The notes under the pieces are model-generated. The model saw nothing but the letters and a program-made list of their open reading frames with translations, was not told where the DNA came from and ran no database searches. From NCBI GenBank assembly GCA_024638505.1, contig JAHEKE010000008.1, positions 1 to 64,000 on the forward strand: a stretch of 64,000 nucleotides of DNA, given 5' to 3'. The DNA comes from Gammaproteobacteria bacterium (lineage in GTDB: Bacteria; Pseudomonadota; Gammaproteobacteria; Arenicellales; JAANXG01). Numbering within the stretch: the stretch's first letter is position 1; each line of letters opens with the position of its first letter. The position numbers were made by a program, and so were the translations under genes. Of the stretch, positions 29,056 through 39,769 are shown in pieces.

Positions 29056-29084
29056 TTGACAAGATATTACGGATGAATTTGCAT
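29056..29084 (+). promoter_or_regulatory. Candidate sigma-70 promoter for ftsK
   Basis: A perfect -35 box TTGACA lies at 29056-29061. After 17 bp comes TTGCAT at 29079-29084, a weak -10 match. Transcription would begin around 29091, which is downstream of the GTG at 29089. That favours the ATG at 29116 as the ftsK start. Confidence 0.4.
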
Positions 29085-29115
29085 ACAGGTGGCCCGATTT
29101 CGAGTAGTTGTATCA

Positions 29116-31425
29116 ATGGCTCAAGCTAGACGCAGTAAATATAAGAATACGGAAGCGGTTAAGAAAATCAGCCGACTGGGTCGGGAGACGGCGTTCTTCG
29201 TCTGTTTTGCGCTGGCGCTGTATCTGCTATTGACCTTGTTAAGCTATCATCCTGAGGACCCAGCGTGGTCAAATTCTCGGGCGGGTTCAGAGATATCCAA
29301 CATAGGCGGCCACGTCGGGGCATGGCTGGCAGACCTTCTGTTACATGGATTTGGCTATGTCGCTTACCTTTTTCCACTTATGCTGAGCTGGTTGGGGTGG
29401 CGCTTGTACAGACCGGATTCATCGAAGGGTGCAGGTTCGGCAATGCGCAATCTGCTGCATACGGTTGGATTTATCAGCACCATCGTCGGTGCCTGCGGAC
29501 TGGAGTATCTGCACTTCAACCACATAGCATCAAACATGTCATTCTCAGCGGGGGGGGTCTGCGGCTCATTGATCAGTCAGTGGCTGATGGGGGCGTTTGG
29601 GTATGCCGGTGCAACTGTGTTTCAGCTCACGTTGTTTCTTGCCGGGGTAACGTTTTTCACCGGCTTATCCTGGTTTGGCTTAATGGATCAGATAGGGGAG
29701 TACGCCTTTAGACTGTATGATTTTATGCAGAGCAGCGTGGGATCCATAGTTGATCGGGTGGTAGGTGTCAGAGCCAGAAAAAACCGGCGGGAAAGCGTAA
29801 AGGCGATCCAGGAACGTCTAAATATCGAGCGTAAAACATCGCCAAGAATCGAACCCAAGGTTCAGGCCAGCCAGGATAGCGGACGCATGGAAAAGGAGCA
29901 ACAAGCTACGACGTTTGCTGTTTCCAATTCAACCAGCACCGCCTTACCACCTCTGACATTATTGGATCCTGCGGACGACCATCAGGAAGGTTATTCCAAA
30001 GTAGCGCTGGAGACCATGTCACGCCTGGTTGAGAAAAAGCTGGCGGATTTTAATGTCGATGTGCGGGTGGTTGCTGTGCATCCCGGCCCCGTAATAACGC
30101 GATTTGAGATTGACCCCGCACCGGGGGTGAAAGCGAGCCAGATTCAGGGACTCTCTCGTGATCTTGCTCGCGCCCTGTCAACAGTCAGCGTTCGTGTAGT
30201 TGACAACATTCCGGGCAAGTCAGTTATTGGACTCGAGGTGCCGAACGAAAACCGGGAGACGGTGCGCCTGGTTGAAGGGTTGTCTTCCCGCGCCTACGAG
30301 GAGGCTAATACACCACTTGCGTTGATGCTGGGAAAGGATATCAGTGGCAATCCTGTCATTACCGACTTGTGTAAAATGCCGCACCTGTTAATTGCAGGTA
30401 CGACAGGAGCTGGCAAATCCGTTTGTATTAACGCCTTGATCCTCAGCATACTTTACAAGTCCTCGTCTCAGGACGTTCGACTGATCATGGTTGATCCAAA
30501 GATGCTGGAGCTGTCCGTTTATGACGGCATCCCTCACCTGCTTGCACCAGTGGTAACGGATATGCAGGAAGCGGCGAATGCCTTACGCTGGTCCATCGTT
30601 GAAATGGATCGGCGATATAAACTGATGTCGGACCTCGGCGTTCGTAATATCGCTGGGTATAACCGTAAGATTGCTGCTGCCAGCGAAGCAGGTGAACCTA
30701 TATTAAGCCCACCTACCAGTGAAGAAGACGGTGAGCGTGAACCGCTGGCGCCTTTAGCTTATATCGTGGTCATCATCGACGAGCTGGCGGACCTGATGAT
30801 GGTGGTAGGCAAAAAAGTAGAAGAACTCATCACCCGGCTGGCTCAGAAGGGGAGGGCATCGGGCATACATCTGCTGTTGGCGACGCAGCGTCCATCTGTT
30901 GATGTCATAACCGGTTTAATCAAAGCAAATATTCCGTCACGTATCGCCTTCCAGGTGTCGTCCCGGGTGGATTCACGTACGGTTCTGGACCAAATCGGCG
31001 CGGAACAATTACTGGGTTATGGTGACATGCTGTATCTTCCCCCCGGAACGAGCACGCCCATCCGGGTTCACGGCAGTCTGGTCGCTGATCAAGAAGTACA
31101 TCGGGTTGTGTCCCAGCTGAAGCAGTCTGGCGCACCGCAATACGAAGAGCAGGTGACAGAGGGACCACCCGCCTCGGTCGAAGTTCTGCCTGGCGAAAAG
31201 GCCAGCGAGGGGGCAATCGATGCCGAAGACGATCCTTTGTACGACCAGGCACTGAGAATTGTCACCGAGACACGGCGCGCATCTGTTTCCTCGGTACAGC
31301 GACAGCTGCGCGTAGGATACAATCGCGCTGCCCGTATGATCGAAGCAATGGAACTTGCGGGTGTAGTGGGGCCGCTGCAATCAAATGGCAAGCGCGAAGT
31401 GCTGGCGCCGCCTCCACCAGAGTAG
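29116..31425 (+). CDS. ftsK: DNA translocase FtsK
   Basis: A 769-residue septal DNA pump that resolves chromosome dimers with XerCD. Four N-terminal membrane spans fall in about residues 20-190, followed by a short linker to about 280; this is the compact FtsK form, not the 1329-residue E. coli form. The alpha/beta motor has Walker A GTTGAGKS near residue 428 and Walker B VVIIDELADLMM near 550. The last 65 residues form the winged-helix gamma domain that reads KOPS sites. ATG 29116 is preferred over an in-frame GTG at 29089 because of the promoter position. Confidence 0.95.
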   Translation: MAQARRSKYKNTEAVKKISRLGRETAFFVCFALALYLLLTLLSYHPEDPAWSNSRAGSEISNIGGHVGAWLADLLLHGFGYVAYLFPLMLSWLGWRLYRPDSSKGAGSAMRNLLHTVGFISTIVGACGLEYLHFNHIASNMSFSAGGVCGSLISQWLMGAFGYAGATVFQLTLFLAGVTFFTGLSWFGLMDQIGEYAFRLYDFMQSSVGSIVDRVVGVRARKNRRESVKAIQERLNIERKTSPRIEPKVQASQDSGRMEKEQQATTFAVSNSTSTALPPLTLLDPADDHQEGYSKVALETMSRLVEKKLADFNVDVRVVAVHPGPVITRFEIDPAPGVKASQIQGLSRDLARALSTVSVRVVDNIPGKSVIGLEVPNENRETVRLVEGLSSRAYEEANTPLALMLGKDISGNPVITDLCKMPHLLIAGTTGAGKSVCINALILSILYKSSSQDVRLIMVDPKMLELSVYDGIPHLLAPVVTDMQEAANALRWSIVEMDRRYKLMSDLGVRNIAGYNRKIAAASEAGEPILSPPTSEEDGEREPLAPLAYIVVIIDELADLMMVVGKKVEELITRLAQKGRASGIHLLLATQRPSVDVITGLIKANIPSRIAFQVSSRVDSRTVLDQIGAEQLLGYGDMLYLPPGTSTPIRVHGSLVADQEVHRVVSQLKQSGAPQYEEQVTEGPPASVEVLPGEKASEGAIDAEDDPLYDQALRIVTETRRASVSSVQRQLRVGYNRAARMIEAMELAGVVGPLQSNGKREVLAPPPPE

Positions 31426-31566
31426 TGCAATGGGAAAACAGAAAAATCCATGAAGAACAAGGGGTGTAATCTTGGCGAGGTCGTTGGGCAAATAAAGCAA
31501 CGATCTTGGCTGAGGTATGAGTAACAGTATGCTAGGCACGCGCGGGACCGGAAAAGGGGTGGAAAA

Positions 31567-32220
31567 TTGAGGCGAAGCAGGATCAGTACGCCAGGTTTAG
31601 GTGCATGGCTGTTACCAGTTTTTCTTTTTATTGCGCAGGCAGCATCGGCAGGACCAAACGCGATAGACAGTCTGGACAGGTTTTATAACAGTGTGCAGAC
31701 ATACGCTGCGCAATTTCAGCAGGTTGTGCTGGATGAAGGGCTCAATCCGATCGAAGAGAGCTCCGGGGTCATGCAGATAGCCAGGCCCGGCCGCTTTCGC
31801 TGGGACTACGAGCCTCCAAATGAGCAGAGTATTATCGGCAATGGTAAAAAAGTCTGGTTATATGACATTGAGCTGGAACAAATCACAGTTCGTTCACAAG
31901 AGCAATCTCTGGGGAAGACTCCCGCGACCCTTCTTGCCGGGGGAAGCGACATAAAATCCAATTATGACATACAGGACCTGGGCCAAAGCGGTGCTCTGTC
32001 CTGGGTAAGAATGACGCCGAGGGACGATGAAAGCGGTTTTTCTGATCTGCGCATAGGCTTTGAGAGTGGTGAAATACGCATCCTGGAATTGGTGGATGGG
32101 CTGGGCCAGACTACGCGTATCACTCTGAGTAACAGTTCGGAAAACCAAAAGATTGATACCAAACGTTTTGTGCTGGAACCGCCTGATGGGGTAGACGTGA
32201 TCGATGAAACTCTGCAGTGA
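31567..32220 (+). CDS. lolA: Outer-membrane lipoprotein carrier protein LolA
   Basis: A 217-residue periplasmic chaperone that carries lipoproteins from the Lol exporter to LolB. The start is TTG at 31567, giving a basic N-terminus, a hydrophobic core and cleavage after QAASA near residue 27. The mature protein has the expected QTYAAQFQQ and PGRFRWDYEPP motifs and the C-terminal segment with DDESGFSDLRIGF. It follows ftsK by 141 bp, as in Pseudomonas. The inner-membrane part of the system is encoded near 55.8-57.8 kb in this window. Confidence 0.93.
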   Translation: MRRSRISTPGLGAWLLPVFLFIAQAASAGPNAIDSLDRFYNSVQTYAAQFQQVVLDEGLNPIEESSGVMQIARPGRFRWDYEPPNEQSIIGNGKKVWLYDIELEQITVRSQEQSLGKTPATLLAGGSDIKSNYDIQDLGQSGALSWVRMTPRDDESGFSDLRIGFESGEIRILELVDGLGQTTRITLSNSSENQKIDTKRFVLEPPDGVDVIDETLQ

Positions 32221-32269
32221 TTAACTATCATGCATTGGGCTGCCTGCATAAATAAGGTTATTTATTTAC

Positions 32270-32647
32270 ATGGGCTTTAAGCTGCTGGCAATAGCCGGAG
32301 CAGGGGCGGTTGGGGCGCTGTTTCGTTTCGGCTTATCCCATGGCGTGCATCGACTGGCGGGGCGGGACTTTCCGTATGGGACGCTGGTAATCAACGTTGC
32401 AGGATCGCTGTTAATCGGGTATTTCTTCGTATTATTCCTGGAACGGAGCGCCGCAACTGAAGTACTGCGCCTGGCTGTGCTGGTTGGTCTGCTCGGCAGT
32501 TTTACTACGTTCTCAACATTTTCCTTGGAAACGATGAACCTGATCAGCGACGGTGACCATTTCAAGGCTGCCTTGAACATCGTGTTAAATGTGTTTCTGT
32601 GTCTGGTTGGAACATGGATAGGCATAGTCGTGGCGCGGGCGATATAA
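32270..32647 (+). CDS. crcB: Fluoride ion channel CrcB/FluC
   Basis: A 125-residue protein with four membrane spans. It shows GALFRFGLS near residue 14, the TLVINVAGSLLIGY segment with the conserved pore Asn, and GLLGSFTTFSTFSLE with the Phe and Thr residues lining the fluoride path. It works as an antiparallel dimer to export fluoride. The 49-bp leader contains a small hairpin but not the GGNGATGG core of a fluoride riboswitch. A DUF190 gene follows at once, a frequent CrcB companion. Confidence 0.94.
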   Translation: MGFKLLAIAGAGAVGALFRFGLSHGVHRLAGRDFPYGTLVINVAGSLLIGYFFVLFLERSAATEVLRLAVLVGLLGSFTTFSTFSLETMNLISDGDHFKAALNIVLNVFLCLVGTWIGIVVARAI

Positions 32648-32655
32648 GTGCAGAA

Positions 32656-34252
<1,597 letters not shown>

Positions 34253-34407
34253 ATGCGTTAATCACAGTACAGGGATCGCAGCGATCGGAGCGATCGGAGC
34301 GGCGGGGCAAACGAGCGCGTAACAGACAAGCCGCTTGTTAACCATGCTAACCATTTAATATAAAGAGATCGATGAATGTTAAGTAAATGTAAAAAGGATT
34401 AAAGACT

Positions 34408-35370
34408 TTGAGCTACTATGGCAGAAAAAGAATATTGGTTACCGGCGGCGCCGGATTTATCGGTTCACATTTATGTGAAATGCTGCTCAGGCAAGGGCAC
34501 GAAGTTTTATGCGTTGACAACTTTTATACCGGCGATAAAAGAAACTTAGGCTGGTGTCGAGAGCATGAAAATTTCGAGCTGCTCAGGCATGACGTGACCT
34601 TTCCACTGTACGTCGAAGTCGATCAAATCTACAATCTGGCCTGCCCCGCTTCACCCATTCACTATCAGCACGATCCTGTGCAGACTACGAAAACGAGCGT
34701 GCACGGCGCAATCAACATGCTCGGCCTGGCGAAAAGACTTAAAGCCAGGATTCTTCAAGCCTCTACCAGCGAAGTGTACGGAGACCCGCTGATGCATCCG
34801 CAGAGAGAAGAATACTGGGGAAATGTCAATCCAATTGGTACACGCGCCTGCTACGATGAAGGTAAACGCTGTGCGGAAACGTTGTTTTTTGACTATTATC
34901 GACAGCATAGGCTTGCCATTAAAATACTCAGAATTTTCAATACCTATGGACCGCGCATGCACCCCAACGACGGACGGGTCGTGTCAAATTTCATTGTCCA
35001 GGCGCTGCGCTCGCAGCCGATCACCGTTTACGGAGAAGGCAGTCAGACGCGATCGTTCTGCTACGTGGACGATCAGTTGGAGGTGATGGTCGGCCTGATG
35101 AACACTGCGGACGATTTTATTGGTCCGCTAAATGCCGGCAATCCAGAGGAATTCTCAATCAATGAACTTGCTCAGCTCACCATTGAGTTAACTGGCTCCA
35201 AGTCAAAAATCGTGTACAAGCCCTTGCCGAAAGATGATCCCACACAGCGTTGTCCGGACATTGCCCTGGCTGCTAAGCATTTAAATTGGAAGCCGAAAAT
35301 TCCGCTGCGCGCCGGTTTGCAGAAAACGATTGCATATTTTGACGATTTGCTGTCGCGCGAGGCGGTCTAG
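34408..35370 (+). CDS. UDP-glucuronate decarboxylase (UDP-xylose synthase)
   Basis: A 320-residue extended SDR enzyme. It has GGAGFIG near residue 14, the [11 protein letters not shown] motif and CYDEGKR with the YxxxK pair near 150, and [10 protein letters not shown]. These motifs are characteristic of the UXS family, which converts UDP-glucuronate to UDP-xylose. The TTG start at 34408 has an AAGGA Shine-Dalgarno sequence about 10 bp upstream. The gene stands alone, away from the main polysaccharide cluster, and precedes the carbamoyltransferase module by 256 bp. No UDP-glucose dehydrogenase is visible in the window. Confidence 0.93.
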   Translation: MSYYGRKRILVTGGAGFIGSHLCEMLLRQGHEVLCVDNFYTGDKRNLGWCREHENFELLRHDVTFPLYVEVDQIYNLACPASPIHYQHDPVQTTKTSVHGAINMLGLAKRLKARILQASTSEVYGDPLMHPQREEYWGNVNPIGTRACYDEGKRCAETLFFDYYRQHRLAIKILRIFNTYGPRMHPNDGRVVSNFIVQALRSQPITVYGEGSQTRSFCYVDDQLEVMVGLMNTADDFIGPLNAGNPEEFSINELAQLTIELTGSKSKIVYKPLPKDDPTQRCPDIALAAKHLNWKPKIPLRAGLQKTIAYFDDLLSREAV

Positions 35371-35626
35371 TCCAGTCACAGCACTTAATTAATGTAACTG
35401 TTTTGTTTAAACAACCCCTCCAGCACGATATACTCCAGCCGTTACCAGCGAAAAAGCGCAACGATTTTTTCGCTTAAAAGGGGGTTACTCAATTCATGTG
35501 CTGCCGTCATCTCATTGGTCACGGAGGCGAACGGGTATTCCCTGGTGTGGGGTTGGGCAAGCGGAATCGGCTTATTAAGCTAACAAAATTTTTTTAACTT
35601 TGCAGGTTTGTAGCTAAACTGAGTTT
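35371..35626. other. Intergenic region with a 9-bp inverted repeat
   Basis: These 256 bp hold no convincing gene. AGCGAAAAA at 35447-35455 pairs exactly with TTTTTCGCT at 35466-35474, leaving a 10-base loop. The hairpin lies 77 bp after the UXS stop and lacks a following T-tract, so it may be a weak terminator or an operator. The AT-rich stretch just before 35627 probably holds the promoter of the carbamoyltransferase gene. Confidence 0.3.
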
Positions 35627-37468
35627 ATGAATATCTTGGGGATATCGGCGTTTTATCATGACAGCGCGGCCGCGCTTGTCCGTAGCGGAGAGGTCACGGC
35701 CGCCGCGCAGGAGGAGCGCTTTACCAGGAAGAAACACGATTCTGGATTCCCGGAAAATGCGATCAGCTACTGTCTGCGCAGCTCCGGGCTTGAAATTACG
35801 GACGTAGATCAGATCGTGTTTTATGATAAACCACTGGTCAAGTTTGAGCGCCTGCTGGAGACCTACGTGGCCTATGCGCCAAAAGGATTTCAGTCCTTTC
35901 TCATGGCGATGCCGGTGTGGCTGAAAGAAAAGCTGTATCTCAAATCACTGCTGAGAAAGAACTTATCCAACCTGGGTCAAGTCAAGGCTAAGAGTCTACC
36001 TCCCCTTCTATTTACAGAGCATCACCAGTCGCACGCCGCCTCGGCGTTCTTTCCAAGTCCGTTCGAATCCGCCGCCGTAGTCTGCATGGACGGCGTGGGC
36101 GAATGGGCAACCACGTCGGTCTGGCTGGGTGAGGGAAATAATCTTGTGCCGCAGTGGGAGATAGACTTTCCCCACTCTCTGGGCCTGTTGTACTCAGCTT
36201 TTACTTACTACACCGGTTTTAAAGTGAATTCCGGTGAATATAAGCTGATGGGGCTGGCACCATATGGTGAGCCGAGGTATGTGGGCAAAATCAAAGACAA
36301 TCTCATCAATATAAAGGAAGACGGAACGTTTCGTCTCGATATGGATTATTTCAATTATGCCACTGGTCTGACTATGACCAACCACGCATTTTCCCAGCTG
36401 TTCGACGGCCCGCCGCGTGAACGGGAATCAGAGGTTACGCAGAAAGAAATGGACATCGCGGCCTCGATCCAGAAAGTGACGGAAGAGGTCGTTATCAAGA
36501 TTGCGCAAACGGCACGTAAGGAGCTGGGCGCTGAAAATTTGTGCCTGGCCGGCGGCGTTGCTCTGAACTGTGTGGCCAATGGCAAGCTGCTGCGGAAAAA
36601 AATATTCAAGGATTTATGGATCCAGCCAGCCGCCGGCGATGCTGGTGGAGCGGTTGGAGCCGCGCTGGCCTGCTGGTATCAATATCATAACAAGCCGCGG
36701 ACGCTGAACGGCCGCCGTGACGGAATGAAAGGCGCGTATCTGGGGCCAACGTATACCAATGCCGACGTTGAAATTGAGCTCAACCGGTTGAGCGCTGTCT
36801 ACGAACGGTTAGACGACGATAAGCTATTTGTTAAGCTGGCCGAAATACTTGCTAACGAAAATGTTGTTGGATGGTTTCAGGGACCAATGGAGTTTGGGCC
36901 GCGCGCACTGGGCGGGCGGTCCATCATTGGCGATCCGCGCAGCAGTAAAATGCAGTCTGTGATGAATCTGAAGATAAAGTACAGGGAGTCTTTCAGACCC
37001 TTTGCTCCAGCCGTCCTCGCTGAAAAGGTGTCGCAGTATTTTGAGATCGATGAAGTCAGTCCGTATATGCTGTTGGTTGCGGATGTCAAAAACGAACTCC
37101 GGCTGGAGATGACCGAGGAGCAGAAGAAGTTGTTTGGGATAGACAAGCTCAACGTGCCGAGGTCCCAGCTGCCCGCCATCACCCATGTAGATTACTCTGC
37201 GCGCATCCAGACCGTGGAAGAAGAGACGAACCCAAGGTTTCATCAATTGTTGCGGCAGTTCGAGGCGCAAACAGGATGCGGTGTCCTCATCAATACTTCG
37301 TTCAATGTCAGAGGTGAACCCATTGTATGCACACCGGAGGATGCCTATCGTTGTTTCATGCGCACCGAAATGGATTATTTGGTTATAGAAAACTGCCTTC
37401 TAGCCAAAGACCGGCAACCGAAGTGGGAAAAGGATGACAGCTGGAAAGAGGAGTTCGAGCTAGACTGA
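35627..37468 (+). CDS. Carbamoyltransferase, NodU/CmcH family
   Basis: A 613-residue O-carbamoyltransferase that uses carbamoyl phosphate. The N-terminal ASKHA-type fold starts with ILGISAFYHDSAA and has EEHHQSHAASAFFPSPF-like histidines (EHHQSHAASAFF near residue 130) for metal binding, then LAGGVALNC near 305. The C-terminal Sua5-like domain has FQGPMEFGPRALGGRS near residue 421. Enzymes of this group decorate sugars or natural products with carbamoyl groups. The ATG start of the next gene overlaps this stop by one base. Together with SxtJ and DUF5989 it forms a conserved three-gene module often found beside polysaccharide genes. Confidence 0.93.
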   Translation: MNILGISAFYHDSAAALVRSGEVTAAAQEERFTRKKHDSGFPENAISYCLRSSGLEITDVDQIVFYDKPLVKFERLLETYVAYAPKGFQSFLMAMPVWLKEKLYLKSLLRKNLSNLGQVKAKSLPPLLFTEHHQSHAASAFFPSPFESAAVVCMDGVGEWATTSVWLGEGNNLVPQWEIDFPHSLGLLYSAFTYYTGFKVNSGEYKLMGLAPYGEPRYVGKIKDNLINIKEDGTFRLDMDYFNYATGLTMTNHAFSQLFDGPPRERESEVTQKEMDIAASIQKVTEEVVIKIAQTARKELGAENLCLAGGVALNCVANGKLLRKKIFKDLWIQPAAGDAGGAVGAALACWYQYHNKPRTLNGRRDGMKGAYLGPTYTNADVEIELNRLSAVYERLDDDKLFVKLAEILANENVVGWFQGPMEFGPRALGGRSIIGDPRSSKMQSVMNLKIKYRESFRPFAPAVLAEKVSQYFEIDEVSPYMLLVADVKNELRLEMTEEQKKLFGIDKLNVPRSQLPAITHVDYSARIQTVEEETNPRFHQLLRQFEAQTGCGVLINTSFNVRGEPIVCTPEDAYRCFMRTEMDYLVIENCLLAKDRQPKWEKDDSWKEEFELD

Positions 37469-37872
37469 TGGAAGCCATCCCAGAACTAGACAAAAGAGGG
37501 CTGCGCCAGTTCGGATTCACCTTTGGCGGCATTATTGCCGGATTATTCGGTCTGGTCATACCCTGGCTGTTTGGGCTCAACTTCCCTTACTGGCCGTGGG
37601 CTATCTTGCTTATATTTGCCGTTTGGGCCTCGCTGGCACCCGGTACAATCGAGCCGTTCTACAAGCTGTGGATGCGGTTTGGGTTGGTTCTTAATTATGT
37701 GATGAGTCGAGTTATTTTGGGTGTCGTTTTTTACGCCGTGGTTCTACCGACCGGTTTGATCATGCGCCTTAAAGGCCGCGATCCCATGAGCCGAGGCTTC
37801 GACGACAATGTGAAAAGTTATCGCGTAAAACATGAAAATCCAAACACCAATCAAATGGAGAAACCGTTTTAA
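37468..37872 (+). CDS. SxtJ-family membrane protein
   Basis: A 134-residue protein with an N-terminal charged segment, two strongly hydrophobic stretches around residues 20-60, and another near 80-105. The ending DPMSRGFDDNVKSYR is the typical SxtJ C-terminus. The family is named after a saxitoxin-cluster protein, but its function is unknown. It starts with ATG overlapping the carbamoyltransferase stop (TGATG), so the two are translationally coupled. Conserved pairing suggests that it helps the carbamoyltransferase reach a membrane-bound substrate; that is inference. Confidence 0.85.
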   Translation: MEAIPELDKRGLRQFGFTFGGIIAGLFGLVIPWLFGLNFPYWPWAILLIFAVWASLAPGTIEPFYKLWMRFGLVLNYVMSRVILGVVFYAVVLPTGLIMRLKGRDPMSRGFDDNVKSYRVKHENPNTNQMEKPF

Positions 37873-37874
37873 CC

Positions 37875-38027
37875 ATGGGTGAATTCTTCAAAGATCTATG
37901 GGACTTTATGCGGGTACGCAAGAAGTTCTGGCTGGCACCGATTATTATTGTATTGTTGCTACTGGGTGCATTATTAATTTTCGCTCAGGGGTCCGCCGTT
38001 GCGCCTTTCATTTACACCATATTTTAA
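37875..38027 (+). CDS. Small DUF5989-family membrane protein (50 aa)
   Basis: A 50-codon gene starting at ATG 37875, two bases after the SxtJ stop. The protein begins MGEFFKDLWDFMRVRKKFW, a basic amphipathic start, then has one membrane segment (about residues 22-38) and ends near PFIYTIF. This is the pattern of DUF5989 proteins, which regularly follow SxtJ and carbamoyltransferase genes. Its small size makes it easy to miss. Function is unknown; a single-span accessory subunit is likely. A hairpin (GGCGG/CCGCC, 38033-38051) and a strong terminator at 38163 follow. Confidence 0.85.
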   Translation: MGEFFKDLWDFMRVRKKFWLAPIIIVLLLLGALLIFAQGSAVAPFIYTIF

Positions 38028-38162
38028 CGAACGGCGGTGCGTTTAGCCGCCTACGCCGACCGGTGCTGGCAAGTGTGGGGCCACCAAGCTGATGATTGTA
38101 AAAAGTCAATGAGGTCGGCTGGAGGCAGTAATACGATCGGTTGAGTTACCAGTCAGCCGGAA

Positions 38163-38189
38163 AAAAACCCCGCTTAAAGCGGGGTTTTT
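38163..38189. terminator. Strong bidirectional rho-independent terminator
   Basis: AAAAACCCCGCT and AGCGGGGTTTTT form a perfect GC-rich stem around a three-base loop, flanked by an A-tract and a T-tract. It therefore works in both directions, ending the carbamoyltransferase operon on the plus strand and the Bax-inhibitor-like gene on the minus strand. Confidence 0.9.
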
Positions 38190-38212
38190 CATTTGTGCAA
38201 CGCGCTTGTCAG

Positions 38213-38884
38213 TTATTCGTCACCGCCAAACACACCCAGCAGATGCAACAGGCTTAAAAATATATTATAGATGGAGACGAATAAGGTCACCGTTGCCATG
38301 ATGTAATTAGTCTCGCCACCGTGCACGATCTCGCTTGTCTGGTACAGAATCAGCCCTGACATCAGCAAGATAAACATTGCCGAGACCGCAAGTGACAGTG
38401 ACGGCACTGAAAACAGCGCGGCGCCAATGCCTGCCAGAAATGCGACCAGTATCCCCGCGAAGAGGAAGCCGCCTAGAAAGCTGAAATCTTTCCTGGTAGT
38501 CAGAACATAGGCGGAAAGGCCTAAAAAGATCACGCCCGTGCCTCCCATCGCCATCATGACCAGCTGGTGACCATTTGGTAGAGCGTTAAGGTAATAACTG
38601 ACTATGGGTCCCAGCGTCAGTCCCATAAAGCCGGTTAAAGCAAAAACGAACAGCAGGCCCAGGCCCGAATTTCTGAAGCGAGTGGTCAGGAAAAGCAAAC
38701 CAAAATATCCGACCAGCGTAAGCAACAGGCCGGGGTGGGGCCAGTTAAACGCCATCGACAGCCCAGCTACTGCCCCACTGAAAAGTAAGGTCAGTGAGAG
38801 CAGGGCATAAGTATTTTTCAATACTTGATTTACCTCGATCCCGCTGATAGCCGGTCGAGATATGACAACTTGCTCTCTATTCAT
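38213..38884 (-). CDS. Bax inhibitor-1/YccA family membrane protein
   Basis: A 223-residue protein with seven membrane spans and the C-terminal motif TLFVSIYNIFLSLLHLLG typical of the BI-1/YccA family. E. coli YccA (219 aa) binds and restrains the FtsH protease; eukaryotic relatives control calcium leak. ATG at 38884 is chosen because GAGGTG stands about 8 bp upstream on the minus strand and the length then fits YccA; an in-frame extension to 39130 is rich in low-similarity residues and is rejected. The terminator at 38163 lies just downstream. Confidence 0.92.
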   Translation of the reverse strand: MNREQVVISRPAISGIEVNQVLKNTYALLSLTLLFSGAVAGLSMAFNWPHPGLLLTLVGYFGLLFLTTRFRNSGLGLLFVFALTGFMGLTLGPIVSYYLNALPNGHQLVMMAMGGTGVIFLGLSAYVLTTRKDFSFLGGFLFAGILVAFLAGIGAALFSVPSLSLAVSAMFILLMSGLILYQTSEIVHGGETNYIMATVTLFVSIYNIFLSLLHLLGVFGGDE

Positions 38885-39325
38885 TAAAGCATCACCTCGT
38901 TTGATTAAGTAACTATTCCAGTTAGAGTGTTGGTATCCACTATGGTTCAAGCTTACGGAACTCGCGGAAAATATCAAGTTACTAAAGCTTAACATTTTCT
39001 GCAAATCCAATGATTTAGAGGAAAAATGGGGTTTCTTGAGGTGTTCTTCAAGGCCCTCGAGGGGCGCCTGAGGTTTGCCAGGGTTTTTTGAGATGCTAGG
39101 CGCGATGACGTTTTGCAGTTCACCGTGCACAGTAGAAGCCGGGGTACCCGGGATAATGACAACAACCTGTCTTTAAGTTGCAGCCAGTTACCAAATCCAT
39201 GACAATGCTTTTAGCAGTCAGACGAGCGTCCAGCGCCCCGTCGTTTGTCTTAACCTGAACGCAGTACTTCTAACGTTCCGCGATCCCAGTTCACTGCGCA
39301 CGCACGCAGTAAACCGATAATTGCT
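38885..39325. other. Intergenic region upstream of the BI-1 gene
   Basis: About 440 bp without a recognisable gene. The part next to 38884 should hold the promoter and ribosome binding site of the minus-strand BI-1 gene. A palindrome CCCTCGAGGG stands at 39054-39063, and a CTTGA/TCAAG dyad lies about 15 bp before it. Nothing else distinctive is seen. Confidence 0.4.
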
Positions 39326-39460
39326 ATGCAAACCGAGCCGAGAAATCTACGCCCCGCAGTCTGCAGAATACTGACCGCATCGGTTTTGTTCGTTCTGTGC
39401 GCCTGGGTCTGGCAGGCCACACCGGCTCAGGCGGGCGCACGGCGAGAAAAACTAGTGTGA
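39326..39460 (+). CDS. Putative small exported peptide (44 aa), unrecognised
   Basis: ATG 39326 opens 44 codons ending in TGA at 39458-39460. The translation has a short polar start, a hydrophobic core (about residues 15-32), an Ala-x-Ala end (PAQA) and then only eight mostly charged residues. This is a textbook signal-peptide profile with almost nothing after it. It may be a very small secreted peptide, the surviving 5' end of a truncated exported protein, or chance. It lies 16 bp before the next gene on the same strand. No clear Shine-Dalgarno sequence is seen. Confidence 0.4.
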   Translation: MQTEPRNLRPAVCRILTASVLFVLCAWVWQATPAQAGARREKLV

Positions 39461-39476
39461 ATGACAGGAACCCTCA

Positions 39477-39746
39477 ATGAATCAGGTAAAGCATTTCAAT
39501 ATCGCGGTGGGGTGTTATGCCGGATATCGCGGGGAGGAATCACCTCGCAGCTTCTACCTTGGTGAACGCATGATCAAAGTAGAGAAAGAGCTGGATAGAT
39601 GGATCGATCCAAACCACCGTTACTTCAAGGTGAAAGGTAATGATGGCGGTACATACATACTGCGCCATGACATAGAGACAGAGCAGTGGGAAATGACTCT
39701 GTTTGACGGAGGCAATCGGTCGGACACAGCCCTTTACTCGACCTGA
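39477..39746 (+). CDS. Conserved small hypothetical protein (89 aa)
   Basis: An 89-residue soluble protein with the ordered features [30 protein letters not shown] and [12 protein letters not shown], suggesting a small beta-rich fold. I have the impression of similar short proteins in other proteobacteria, where a conserved DHRYFKV...GGTYILRHD core recurs, but no function is known to me. AGGAA lies about 10 bp before ATG 39477. Its stop is followed by the inverted fragment of a broken polX gene, so this area has been rearranged. Confidence 0.7.
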   Translation: MNQVKHFNIAVGCYAGYRGEESPRSFYLGERMIKVEKELDRWIDPNHRYFKVKGNDGGTYILRHDIETEQWEMTLFDGGNRSDTALYST

Positions 39747-39769
39747 GGTCTGCTTGAACCGGCCTGCTG

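Noticed and set aside
32221-32269. Fluoride riboswitch ahead of crcB
   Set aside because: The leader is only 49 bp, holds an ATGCA/TGCAT hairpin, and lacks the GGNGATGG core of the crcB motif RNA.
38885-39130. N-terminal extension of the BI-1 protein to 39130
   Set aside because: The extra 82 residues do not resemble the family, and a good Shine-Dalgarno lies before ATG 38884, which gives the usual length.
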